A stretch of 64,000 bases of DNA from Ariolimax columbianus (GCA_036924085.1 JAVGWX010000005.1:100211672-100275671), one strand, 5' to 3'; positions 46,001-56,269 are shown, counted from the stretch's first letter. The notes: generated by a model from the letters alone, not told the origin. Numbers and translations: made by a program.

Positions 46001-49000
46001 AGCCACCTCATCTTGAGGGCAACGTTTCAGCCCGTAAACCATTTATTGAAATCATACCATTAACACTTCCTGATGCCTCTAACCACCTCACCTTGAGGGC
46101 AACGTTTCAGCTCGTGAACCATTTATTGAAATCATACCATTAACACTGTTCCTGGTGCCTACATCTAGCCACCTCACCTTGAGGGCAACGTTTCAGCTCG
46201 TGAACCATGTATTGAAATCATACCATTAACACTGTTCCTAATGCCTACATCTACCCACCTCACTAGGAAAGCAACGTTTCAGCTCGTGAACCATTTATTG
46301 AAATCATACCATTAACACTGTTCCTAATGCCTAAATCTAACCACCTCACGAGGAAGGCAACGTTTCAGCTCGTGAACCATTTATTGAAATCATACCCTTA
46401 ACACTTCCTAACGCCTCTAACCACCTCACCTTGAGAGCATCGTTTCAGCTCGTGAACCATGTATTGAAATCATACCATTAACACTGTTCCTAATGCCTAC
46501 ATCTAGCCATATCACCTTGAGGGCAACGTTTCAGCTCGTGAACCATTTATTGAAATCATACCATTAACACTGTTCCTAATGCCTACATCTAACCACCTCA
46601 CTAGGAAGGCAACGTTTCAGCTCGTGAACCATTTATTGAAATCATACCATTAACACTGTTCCTAATGCCTACAACTAACCACCTCACTAGGAAGGCAACG
46701 TTTCAGTTCGTGAACCATTTATTGAAATCATACCATTAACACTGTTCCTAATGCCTACATCTAACCACCTCACTTTGGAAGGCGACGTTTCAGCTCGTGA
46801 ACCATTTATTAAAATCATACCATTAACACTGTTCCTAATGCCTACATCTAGCCACCTCACCTTGAGAGCAACGTTTCAGCTCGTAAACCATTTATTGAAA
46901 TCATACCATTAACACTGTTCCTAATGCCTACATCTAACCACCTCACTAGGAAGGCAACGTTTCAGCTCATTAACCATTTATTGAAATCATACCATTAACA
47001 CTGTTCCTAATGCCTACATCTAACCACCTCACTAGGAGGGCAACGTTTGAGCTCGGAAACCATTTATTGAAATCATACGATTAACACTGTTCCTAATGCC
47101 TACATCTAACCACCTCACTAGGAAGGCAACGTTTCAGCTCGTGAACATTTATTGAAATCATACCATTAACACTTCCTAATGCCTCTAACCGACTCACTGG
47201 GAGGGCAACGTTTCAGCTCGTGAACCATTTATTGAAATCATACCATTAACACTGTTCCTGATGCCTACATCTAGCCACCTCATCTTGAGGGCAACGTTTC
47301 AGCCCGTAAACCATTTATTGAAATCATACCATTAACACTTCCTGATGCCTCTAACCACCTCACCTTGAGGGCAACGTTTCAGCTCGTGAACCATTTATTG
47401 AAATCATACCATTAACACTGTTCCTGGTGCCTACATCTAGCCACCTCACCTTGAGGGCAACGTTTCAGCTCGTGAACCATGTATTGAAATCATACCATTA
47501 ACACTGTTCCTAATGCCTACATCTACCCACCTCACTAGGAAAGCAAAGTTTCAGCTCGTGAACCATTTATTGAAATCATACCATTAACACTGTTCCTAAT
47601 GCCTAAATCTAACCACCTCACTAGGAAGGCAACGTTTCAGCTCGTGAACCATTTATTGAAATCATACCCTTAACACTTCCTAACGCCTCTAACCACCTCA
47701 CCTTGAGAGCAACGTTTCAGCTCGTGAACCATGTATTGAAATCATACCATTAACACTGTTCCTAATGCCTACATCTAGCCATATCACCTTGAGGGCAACG
47801 TTTCAGCTCGTGAACCATTTATTGAAATCATACCATTAACACTGTTCCTAATGCCTAGATCTAACCACCTCACTAGGAAGGCAACGTTTCAGCTCGTGAA
47901 CCATTTATTGAAATCATACCATTAACACTGTTCCTAATGCCTACAACTAACCACCTCACTAGGAAGGCAACGTTTCAGCTCGTGAACCATTTATTGAAAT
48001 GATACCATTAACACTGTTCCTAATGCCTACATCTAACCACCTCACCTTGAGGGCAACGTTTCAGCTCGTGAACCATTTATTGAAATCATACCATTAACAC
48101 TGTTCCTAATGCCTACATCTAACCACCTCACTTTGGAAGGCGACGTTTCAGCTCGTGAACCATTTATTGAAATCATACCTTTAACACTGTTCCTAATGCC
48201 TACATCTAGCCACCTCACCTTGAGAGCAACGTTTCAGCTCGTAAACCATTTATTGAAATCATACCATTAACACTGTTCCTAATGCCTACATCTAACCACC
48301 TCACTAGGAAGGCAACGTTTCAGCTCATTAACCATTTATTGAAATCATACCATTAACACTGTTCCTAATGCCTACATCTAACCACCTCACTAGGAGGGCA
48401 ACGTTTCAGCTCGGAAACCATTTATTGAAATCATACGATTAACACTGTTCCTAATGCCTACATCTAACCACCTCACTAGGAAGGCAACGTTTCAGCTCGT
48501 GAACCATTTATTGAAATCATACCATTAACACTGTTCCTAATGCCTACATCTAACCACCTCACCAGGAAGGCAACGTTTCAGCTCGTGAACCATTTATTGA
48601 AATCATACCATTAACACTGTTCCTACTGCCTACATCTAACCACTTCACTAGGAAGGCAACGTTTCAGCTCGTGAACCATTTATTGAAATCATACCATTAA
48701 CACTGTTCCTGGTGCCTACATCTAGCCACCTCACCTTGAGGGCAACGTTTCAGCTCGTGAACCATGTATTGAAATCATACCATTAGCACTGTTCCTAATG
48801 CCTACATCTACCCACCTCACTAGGAAGGCAACGTTTCAGCTCGTGAACCATTTATTGAAATCATACCATTAACACTTCCTAACGCCTCTAACCACCTCAC
48901 CTTGAGAGCAACGTTTCAGCTCGTGAACCATGTATTGAAATCATACCATTAACACTTCCTGATGCCTCTAACCACCTCACTAGGAGGGCAACGTTTCAGC

Positions 49001-49140
49001 TCGTGAACCATTTATTGAAATCATGCCATTAACACTTCCTAACGCCTCTAACCACGTCACCTTGAGAGCAACGTTTCAGCTCGTGAACCATTTATTGAAA
49101 TCATACCATTAACACTTCCTGATGCCTCTAACCGACTCAC
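43093..49140 (-). repeat. 86-bp satellite, about 70 copies, abutting the Shaw donor
   Basis: Units of 86 bp (for example CGTTTCAG at 43123, 43209 and 43295) contain AACGTTTCAGCTCGTGAACC, ATTTATTGAAATCATACCAT, TAACACTGTTCCTAATGCCT and ACATCTAACCACCTCACTAG. Some units are 80 bp, lacking TG and ACAT. The spacer after CCTCAC comes in three classes: CTTGAGGGC, TAGGAAGGC and TGGGAGGGC. In the sense (minus) direction the CTTGAG class reads CTCAAGGTGAGG, a strong 5'-splice-site-like sequence. Most units also give AATAAA. The last unit runs into the true donor of the T1 exon. A block of about 1.3 kb has been duplicated inside the array. Confidence 0.96.
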
Positions 49141-49656
49141 CTTGGCAGATGAAGACGAGTATGGTTCATCAAAAAGTGCCCATATCTTGGGCTGTATCCT
49201 CTGCCAACAATTGAGATCCCCATTCTTGTAGGCCTCCTCTAGGCCAAACTTCTTCATGACGTCCTCCTCAGTGGGCTTGTCAGTGTCCAGATCGAGCCGA
49301 TCCAGGATGGCCAACACGTCCTGGGTGTCCCTGTGCTGAGTGTATGTCATCCAGCAACATGGTTCTACTTGGTTCGCATCCAGGCCCCAGAATTCCAACT
49401 CCTCTTCGAATAACGGCCCGCAGACATCAGTAGGGTAATGTAGCTTCCCTGAACGGTAATAGTTGAGGATCTGGGCAAAGACACCAGGGTGACGGTCAAA
49501 GAAGTATTCATTGAGCACAGGATCGTAGTTAGCCAGCGCTTCCGTCAGTCTTGACAGGCGCGTAGCTGGAATTTTCTTCAGCGTTGCTTTGTATGTCTCG
49601 TGCCGTATTCCACCCACGTTTATGATTACCCGGTTGTCCGTGTCCACCAGGTTCAT
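49141..49656 (-). CDS. Shaw: Shaw/Kv3 K+ channel, first coding exon with T1 domain
   Basis: Encodes 172 residues from [20 protein letters not shown] to [10 protein letters not shown]. The T1 tetramerisation domain is plain: [30 protein letters not shown], and the zinc signature H-x5-C-x20-CC (HYPTDVC ... EPCC), which is typical of Shaw, Shab and Shal type channels. The start at 49656-49654 has a good context (TTCACCATGA) and lies 26 bases inside an exon whose acceptor is CTCCTTTCTTGTTCTCAG (AG at 49684-49683). A 5' non-coding exon must lie upstream. Reading on upstream would need translation of the polypyrimidine tract and is rejected. The exon ends GCCAAG|GTGAGT at 49141 in phase 0 and joins the exon at 26963. 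Together they give about 480 residues against roughly 500 for fly Shaw. Confidence 0.95.
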
Positions 49657-49682
49657 GGTGAACTGCCGCTGAAGCTCATTGG
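49657..49682 (-). other. Shaw: 5' untranslated part of the T1 exon
   Basis: Twenty-six bases between the acceptor and the start codon. An out-of-frame ATG (CCAATGAGC) lies within and meets TGA after eight codons, a potential tiny upstream ORF overlapping the true start by one base pair step. Confidence 0.6.
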
Positions 49683-49990
49683 CTGAGAACAAGAAAGGAG
49701 CTGGTAGTATATGGAGAAGTGGAGACGACTCACAAGACTGACAACTCTTGACGCTGGTAGCACATGGAGAAAGGGAGACGAACCACAAGAGAAATCCGCC
49801 ACAGCTTTTGACCAAATCCCTTTCATCTGTCTACTGAGGACATTTTCGTTGGATATCCATATGGAATAAATTATGTAAGATTTGATCTTCTGAAATTACT
49901 GGCAGTGACATGGATATGTTCCTTCTCTCCTTTTGTCTTTGGTCAACTATTTCCTCGCTTCTGCAAAAAGATTAAAAGATAAAAGTTTAA
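49683..49990. other. upstream intron, no clear feature
   Basis: Contains the polypyrimidine tract and acceptor of the T1 exon at its left edge; nothing else recognised. Confidence 0.5.
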
Positions 49991-49994
49991 ATTT

Positions 49995-50515
49995 ATAACA
50001 ACAACTTGACTTTAAGTGACTTGACTTTAACTGATTTGACTTGACTTAGTCACATCTCTTCTATCGTGACGTGTAGATGACTTGACCTAGTTATCCCTCT
50101 TCTAAAAAACTTGTAGATCACTTGACTTAGTCACTCCTCTTCTGGAGCAACGACTAGATGACTTGACTTAGTCAGCACTCTTCCACCGTGACGACTACAT
50201 GACTTGACTTAGTCACCCCTCTTCTATCGTGACGACTAGAGGACTTGACTTAGTCCCTCCTCTTCTTGCCGTGACGACTAGATGACTTGAATTAGTCAAC
50301 ACTCTTCTACCGTGACGACTAGATGACTTGACTTAGTCAGCACTGCTCTACGGTGACAACTAGATGACTTGACTAAGTCAGCACTGTTCTACCGTGACGA
50401 CTAGATGTCTTGAATTAGTCAACACTCTTCTACCGTGACGACTAGATGACTTGACTTAGTCAGCACTGTTCTACCGTGACGACTATATGACTTGAATTAG
50501 TCAGCACTGTTCTAC
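49995..50515 (+). repeat. 41-bp minisatellite, about 12 copies
   Basis: Units GACTAGATGACTTGACTTAG plus TCAGCACTCTTCTACCGTGAC, more diverged at the left end. Confidence 0.93.
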
Positions 50516-50574
50516 TGCTGAAGACGGATGTGTTGGACAACAGTGCAAATAAACTAGCGACACAACGCATTTTT

Positions 50575-51120
50575 GCAAAAGCCTTCCTTTATTCTTGTAT
50601 CATATATGGGCTATTGTTTCAAAAGCTTTCCTTTATTCTTGTATCATACATGGGCTATTGTTTCAAAAGCTTTCCTTTATTCTTGTATCATATATGGACT
50701 TTTTGTTTCAAAAGCTTTCCTTTATTCTTGTATCATATATGGGCTTTTTGTTTCAAAAGCTTTCCTTTATTATTGTATCATATATGAGCTTTTTGTTTCA
50801 AAAGCTTTCCTTTATTCTTGTATCATATATGAGCTTTTTGTTTCAAAAGCTTTCCTTTATTCTTGTATCATACATGGGCTATTGTTTCAGAAGCTTTCCT
50901 TTTTTCTTGTAACATATATGGGCTATTGTTTCAAAAGCTTTCCTTTATTCTTGTATCATATATGGGCTTTTTGTTTCAAAAGCTTTCCTTTATTCTTGTA
51001 TCATATATGGGCTTTTTGTTTCAAAAGCTTTCCTTTATTCTTGTATCATATATGGGTTATTGTTTCAAAAGCTTTCCTTTATTCTTGTATCATATATCGG
51101 CTATTGTTTCGAGGTGTTCT
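50575..51120 (+). repeat. 43-45-bp minisatellite, about 12 copies
   Basis: Units TTATTCTTGTATCATATATG plus GGCTTTTTGTTTCAAAAGCT plus TTCCT, alternating with a form having GGCTATTG. Diverged copies trail to about 51250. Multiple open frames here (LSFILVSYMG repeats) are repeat artefacts. Confidence 0.94.
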
Positions 51121-51249
51121 TTATCCCTGTATCATATGTGGGTATTGGTTCTACTGCTTTCTTTTATTCTTATATGATAAATGGGCTATTGTTTCTTGAG
51201 CTTTCTTTTGCTCCTATAATAAATGGAGTTTCTAGAACTTTCTTTTATG

Positions 51250-51555
51250 AGACTTAATGACACTTTTATTTTACCGTGAAGTGTGAAGACTTTTGCCAGA
51301 GGGGAGGTAAGACTTCTCTCTGTTGTCTTCCTCTTGATTTCACTCAGTCTTGTTCTCAGTCTCACAAGGGCTGTTCTAGAGGACATTAGACCGTATTGTT
51401 CTGGTTATTTCAAGCCCACATGGTTACTCCGTACTCAGCACATTTTTGTCAGGTATTCATTGTGCGGTGTACTGTTTATGAGTTGGAGAAACTTCTACCA
51501 TAATGTGGTTAGACCCCAGTGATAGGTCAGTTCTGTTTACCTTTTTATGGAAATT
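51250..51555. other. no recognised feature
   Basis: No gene recognised; a short open frame at 51283 has no identifiable domain. Confidence 0.35.
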
Positions 51556-51559
51556 CTGA

Positions 51560-51800
51560 CTGAACTGAGCTGATCAATCGGTCTTCAATGTGGAGATGAT
51601 AACTGGTCTGATCTGATCAATCGATCTTCAATGTGGAGATGATAACTGATCTGATCTGATCAATCGGTCTTCAATGTGGAGATGATAACTGATTTGATCA
51701 ATCGATCTTCAATGTGGAGATGATAACTGATCTGATCAATCGATCGTCACTGTGAAGATGACAACGGATCTGATCAGTTCAGTTGACCTTTAATGTGAAA
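51560..51800 (-). repeat. 38-bp minisatellite, inverted relative of the 28566 array
   Basis: About six units CGATCTTCAATGTGGAGATG plus ATAACTGATCTGATCAAT. The reverse complement matches the unit at 28566-29150 closely. Confidence 0.92.
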
Positions 51801-52139
51801 ATTACAACTGGTCTTGAAGAGATCTGGAGACAAGTCATGAAATGAGAGACAATGATTACCTATTATTGCAAAATGTGGCAGTGTCTCTTTCTACAGACGA
51901 TAAACCTTTGTGAATCTCGTTACCATGATTAGGTCCCTGTAACCTCCAGACAGGAAAGCGATACACGTAATGGCGGCAGTGACAGCATTCTGAAATTACA
52001 CTGCCTGCACAAGCTATAAGCTGTCTTTCTGTGGCATCACTCTACTTTGACCAGGAATTCATGCCCTTTGATGTAGAGTTGCTTGGGGGGTTCTGGTTGA
52101 ATAAAATGGTAAAATTCAGCAATGACATTACTATACATA
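51801..52139. other. no recognised feature
   Basis: No gene or repeat recognised. Confidence 0.35.
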
Positions 52140-52540
52140 ACGAGTCAGGGTCAGGTGAAACATAGTGGTAAAGGCATGCGCTTCGCTCGTGCTCCTGAAA
52201 ACGGTATGTGTTACTGTAGTCTGGTCATTGAGGTGGGGATCGACACTATGATCCCTATAGCGGTGAGCTTACTGACGAACCTCGAATTGCTAACAATTAA
52301 CGTGTTCATTGGCGTTTCTACCATTGGACAGAACCGATGTAACCTTCGAAGCATAGCATGTAGGAAAACGCAACTAAAGAGGACTTTGAGTGGGACTAGC
52401 AACCTCATTATGTAAAACTTTTACTATAAAACTACCACTGTAAATAACATTAGAATACAGGCTTTCTGTAAAGAGTCGAGTTGTAGTAGTGGACATGGGC
52501 TTCCCTTAGAGCGAGAAGGCGAACGATCAATTACCGGAAG
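52140..52540 (+). mobile_element. dispersed composite element, copy 7 (single array unit plus full body)
   Basis: One array unit (GAGTCAGGGTCAGGTGAAAC) at 52141, then GCTCCTGAAAACGGTATG, the body GTGGGGATCGACACTATGAT, CCCTATAGCGGTGAGCTTAC (52230-52275), and a 3' block GGGACTAGCAACCTCATTAT, GTAGTAGTGGACATGGG and GAGCGAGAAGGCGAACGATC (52400-52535). The 3' block recurs at 60380-60510. This is the best copy for defining the body. Confidence 0.55.
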
Positions 52541-52819
52541 GTAGTCCTAGCGAGGAGATGCGCGGACGAGTGGATGTGATAATTGTCTATTTCTCGTGTA
52601 GGGACGGGATCATAACTTCGGTAAAGTCTGGTTTTTTATTGAATATATCGGAGACAAAAATAAAAACAGTCTTTACACTATTCGGTGACTGCAGGGGCAT
52701 GGGACTTATTTTTCTCAGCTCTTCCTCAGTTATATAATCGAACATATGGTCTACATCAATGGGAGAAAACGCCGCCATGACTAATGTTTGTATAGTCACT
52801 CAGCAGACATGTCCTTGGT

Positions 52820-55248
52820 GAGTCAGTGTTAAAATGGAAGAGGCTATGAGAACGCTAAAGAAAAGGAAATCTCCCGGAAAAGACGGGATAACAAACGAAA
52901 TGCTGATGGGGCTGGGCCAAACAGCGAAGAGGAAACTACTATCAGTCCTGAACCAAAGCTGGAAAAGGGGTATTGTACCCCAGGCGTGGAAAGACGCAAT
53001 ACTGGTACCAGTACCAAAAACAGGAAAGGATAAAACAGATCCAAATGGATACAGGCCCATCAGCCTACTGAGCTGTGTCGGCAAGCTGATGGAACGGATG
53101 ATAAACACCAGACTGATGTGGCATCTGGAAGAAAAACGAATACTAATTCCACAGCAAGCCGGCTTTAGACAGCACAGATCCACTGAGGACCAGGTCATCC
53201 TCATAGCCCAGGAGATAGAAGATGCCTACCAGGCACAGAAACACACAGTAGCTGTTTGGATGGATCTGGAAAAGGCATTTGACAAAGTCTGGAAGGACGG
53301 ACTTAGAGTCAAGCTAAGAAGAAGTGATGTCTGTGGGAAGATGTACAAGTGGATCAACCACTACCTCAAACAAAGAACGGCCAGAGTCCAAGTACAAGGG
53401 CAGATGAGCAAAAAGGTGACACTCGAGCAGGGAGTACCCCAAGGGGGAGTATTGTCACCCACACTCTTCCTGGTATATATAAACGATATTACAGAGAATA
53501 TTCCAAGAAGAGTCCATAGCTCAATGTTTGCAGACGATCTGGCTATGTGGACCTCTGAAAAGAATCTCACCATAGCAAGAAATCGGATGCAGACGGCCCT
53601 AACATCGTTGGAAGAGTGGGCGAACTCATGGCTGGTCAAAATAAACGAGGAGAAAACCACGTGCACAATATTCTCGCTTTCATTAAAACCCCAAAGTACC
53701 AAATTAAGTCTAAATGGCAAAATCCTGCAGCCAAACGACAACCCAACCTACCTGGGAGTCACATTTGATCGGCGCATGACATGGAAAAGTCAGATTGAGA
53801 GAAACCGAATGAAAGCCAGAGAAAGAATGGCAATCATGAGGAAACTTGCTGGCACAAGCTGGGGAGCAGACGAAGGCATACTAAAGAAACTGTACACTGG
53901 AAGAGTGAGACCAGTTCTCGAGTATGGCATTGCGGCATGGACAACAGCAGCGAAGGCGAACTTCGATAAAGTTAACAAACTTCAAAACCAAGCCATGAAA
54001 ATTATAACAGGTGGCATGAAGTCAACGCCAATTGTAGAACTTGAAAAGATTACAAAACTGCAATCCATGACCGATAGAAGAGACTGCAGAGCCCAGCTGC
54101 AGTCAGAGAAACTCCGAAGACTGACGGACCACCCAATGTACCAGAGACTAAACAATTTGGGAAATGGGAAACTAAAGCGGAGAAACTTTGCAGAAATAGC
54201 CAAAGCAAAGATGCACGAAGATCCCATAAACGCACTAACAACACCAAAACCCATCACTACTGTACGAAAACCTACCTGGAGGCAGGATATATTTCCAGAG
54301 GTGGTAGAAAATATACCAGGTATTGCAAACAAAAACTGCCAGACTGAAAAAGAAAGGAGAGACACTACCCTAAGCTTCATAACGAAAAGCTACCCAAGCA
54401 TGGACTGGACCCATGCATACACCGACGGTTCTGTAACAAACACTACACAGAACGGAGGGGCAGGAGCATTCCTGAACCTACCAAATGGCAGAAAAATAAC
54501 ACTGTCATTCGCTACTGGTAAGTACACAAGCAATTTCAGAGCGGAGGCAGAGGCACTGAGGGCGGCAGTGGAAGAAATGGTGACACACAGTGAAAATGAG
54601 AGCCATATAGTCCTGCTGACAGATGCTCTCGCCGTAGTCACAGCGCTAAAAAGCCAGAAAAACACTGAGCTTAATGACTTAAGAGCAGCACTCTGCAAAC
54701 TGTGCCAGCAGTCCGCACCAAAAAGGGTAGTGGTACAGTGGGTCCCGTCACACTGCAACATCCAAGGCAACGAGGAGGCAGATAGACTGGCAAAAGAAGG
54801 TGCAAGACTACCACAAACAGATACCAGTATGACGTACGAAGAGTCAAAACGGCTTATCAAAGCCAGATACATGACCAAATGGGAAACCGAACATACTGGT
54901 TACACCAAAAACGATGCCTATTACCAGTTGAACCGAAGAGAGCAGGTAGTTGTCTTCAGACTTCGCACTGGCCACAACACACTGAGGTACCACCTATTCA
55001 ACAAATTGAAGATAGGGTGTACCGACGAATGCCCGTGCGGTACTGGTAAAAGGACCACTGAACATCTGCTGCAGAACTGCCCGACATACGAGGATCAGAG
55101 AGAGCAGATGTGGCCATCACCAGTGGAACTGCAAGACAAGCTCTATGGCAGTGGCGAGAGCCTCAGGATGACCGCCGCTTTTCTCGAAAAAATAATGGTT
55201 ACTGTCTGACTGTGTACGCAGAAGAAGAAGAAGAAGAGTCAGTGTTAA
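52820..55248 (+). mobile_element. 5'-truncated LINE insertion with 13-bp TSD
   Basis: GAGTCAGTGTTAA at 52820-52832 is repeated exactly at 55236-55248. Between them lie 2.4 kb of LINE starting inside the RT domain and ending TGACTGTGTACGCA, then five GAA repeats. A perfect 13-bp target-site duplication, a simple-repeat 3' tail and loss of the 5' part are the hallmarks of target-primed reverse transcription. The perfect duplication and open frame suggest recent insertion. Confidence 0.95.
52834..55209 (+). CDS. LINE ORF2 C-terminal part: RT, RNase H and zinc knuckle
   Basis: An open frame of 791 residues, retrotransposon not host. RT: KKRKSPGKDGITNEML near residue 10, GYRPISLLSCVGKLMERMI near 70, AGFRQHRSTEDQ, motif A DLEKAFDKVW near 145, motif B GVPQGGVLSPTLFLVYIND, and motif C FADD at 232-235. 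Thumb: YLGVTFDRRMTWK and LYTGRVRPVLEYGIAAW. RNase H: YTDGS at 529-533, NFRAEAEALRAAVEE, LLTDALAVV, and VQWVPSHCNIQGNEEADRLA. The acidic residues expected for catalysis are present. C-terminus: CPCG (from residue 733) with TTEHLLQNC, the CCHC-like knuckle. The start ATG is an internal methionine of the full-length protein: the endonuclease and any ORF1 are missing because of 5' truncation. RNase H-bearing families include I, ingi, Nimb and R1/LOA relatives; I cannot place it further. Confidence 0.93.
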   Translation: MEEAMRTLKKRKSPGKDGITNEMLMGLGQTAKRKLLSVLNQSWKRGIVPQAWKDAILVPVPKTGKDKTDPNGYRPISLLSCVGKLMERMINTRLMWHLEEKRILIPQQAGFRQHRSTEDQVILIAQEIEDAYQAQKHTVAVWMDLEKAFDKVWKDGLRVKLRRSDVCGKMYKWINHYLKQRTARVQVQGQMSKKVTLEQGVPQGGVLSPTLFLVYINDITENIPRRVHSSMFADDLAMWTSEKNLTIARNRMQTALTSLEEWANSWLVKINEEKTTCTIFSLSLKPQSTKLSLNGKILQPNDNPTYLGVTFDRRMTWKSQIERNRMKARERMAIMRKLAGTSWGADEGILKKLYTGRVRPVLEYGIAAWTTAAKANFDKVNKLQNQAMKIITGGMKSTPIVELEKITKLQSMTDRRDCRAQLQSEKLRRLTDHPMYQRLNNLGNGKLKRRNFAEIAKAKMHEDPINALTTPKPITTVRKPTWRQDIFPEVVENIPGIANKNCQTEKERRDTTLSFITKSYPSMDWTHAYTDGSVTNTTQNGGAGAFLNLPNGRKITLSFATGKYTSNFRAEAEALRAAVEEMVTHSENESHIVLLTDALAVVTALKSQKNTELNDLRAALCKLCQQSAPKRVVVQWVPSHCNIQGNEEADRLAKEGARLPQTDTSMTYEESKRLIKARYMTKWETEHTGYTKNDAYYQLNRREQVVVFRLRTGHNTLRYHLFNKLKIGCTDECPCGTGKRTTEHLLQNCPTYEDQREQMWPSPVELQDKLYGSGESLRMTAAFLEKIMVTV

Positions 55249-55259
55249 CGACTTGCAAG

Positions 55260-55805
55260 GGGTCCTCGTGATATTGAAGAAGTAGGAGAAGAAAAGATGA
55301 AGAAGAAAATATGAAGAAGAGGAAGAAAGAAACGGAGATGAAGATGGAGAAAAGGAACACAAAGATGTTGGAGAAGAAAAGAGTAATTATAAAAAGTAAA
55401 TGACGAAGAAGAATAAAACGAAGAAGAATGAAAAGAAGAAGAATAAAAAGAAGAAGAAGAAAAAGAAGCAGAAGTAGAAGAAAAAAAGGAGAGGAAGAAA
55501 AAGAAGAAGAAAAAGAAGAAGAAGAATAAAAAGAAGAAGAAAAAGAAGAGGGGAAGAAAAAGAAGCAGAAGTAGAAGAAAAAAAAGAAGAGGAAGAAAAA
55601 GAAGAAAGAGAAGAAGAAAAAGAAGAAGAATGAAAAGAAGAAGAATACAAAGAAGAAGAAGAAAAAGAAGAGGGGAAGAAAAAGAAGCAGAAGTAGAAGA
55701 AAAAAAAGAAGAGGAAGAAAAAGAAGAAAGAGAAGAAGAAAAAGAAGAAGAATGAAAAGAAGAAGAAAAAGAAGAAGAACAAGAACAAGAAGAAGAACAA
55801 GAAGA
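55260..55805 (+). repeat. GAA-rich polypurine tract, ~540 bp
   Basis: Almost uninterrupted A/G on the plus strand, made of GAA, GAAAAA and GAGG units with occasional T or C. A block of about 120 bp (GGGGAAGAAAAAGAAGCAGA ... ) is present twice, near 55550 and 55672. Poly-Phe/Ser/Leu frames on the other strand are artefacts. Confidence 0.95.
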
Positions 55806-56269
55806 ACAACTAGATAATCGCTCAATATTAAACATAAAAACACAATTATGAAAATTCGAGATTTTTGTGGTTGGGCGTGTCTGTTTGCGCATGCGTAAGC
55901 TACCCAGGCTCATGGACTTGATGAAGACAGAATGAGATGTCAGCTAATGAAGGCGGCCTTTTGAATAAGAGATATGCAGATGGCTATGTCTGTTGAGGAC
56001 TGGAGAGTGGCGGCAGTGGAGCTCGTTAGGTTTTAATGGACAGGTATAATAAGGGAGGACGAAAGGAAGAGAGAGAGGAAGAAAGAGAGAGAGAGAGAGA
56101 GGGAGAGAGAGTGGCAGGGAGAGAAATGGAGAAGGGCTAGGCAGTTCGAAAAATGTTAGTGGCCTAAAGATATGGAATTCGTGAACCTGACTTTTGTGAG
56201 ATTGGCGATATAGAAAGGCTGCGAGGTTTGTGGGCCCTTGCGGCGCTTCTAGCCTTAACAGACAGATAA
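55806..56269. other. no recognised gene; GA microsatellite
   Basis: AGAGAGAGGAAGAAAGAGAG at about 56070-56115. Nothing else recognised. Confidence 0.5.

Larger units (their letters stand above)
26964..49140 (-). other. Shaw: ~22.2-kb phase-0 intron of the Shaw gene
   Basis: Bounded by a GTGAGT donor (read down from 49140) and a CAG acceptor (26964). It separates the T1 exon from the S1-S6 exon. More than half is tandem repeat: arrays at 28566, 29285, 31415, 31800, 33240, 33890, 35200, 41370, 42640 and 43093. It also holds LINE remnants at 27720, 30340, 37260 and 40510, and several copies of the dispersed composite element. Gene structure is inferred from splice signals and protein continuity; no transcript evidence is available. 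Confidence 0.85.

Noticed and set aside
49683..49815. N-terminal extension of the Shaw T1 exon by 53 residues
   Set aside because: The extension covers a textbook polypyrimidine tract and AG acceptor, and fly Shaw starts at the equivalent of MNLVDTDN.
52834..55209. A host gene encoding an RT or RNase H protein
   Set aside because: A perfect TSD and a 3' simple tail show a LINE insertion; the start ATG is internal to the retrotransposon protein.
55199..55913. Poly-Phe/Ser/Leu open frames
   Set aside because: The complement of a GAA polypurine tract; no protein expected.
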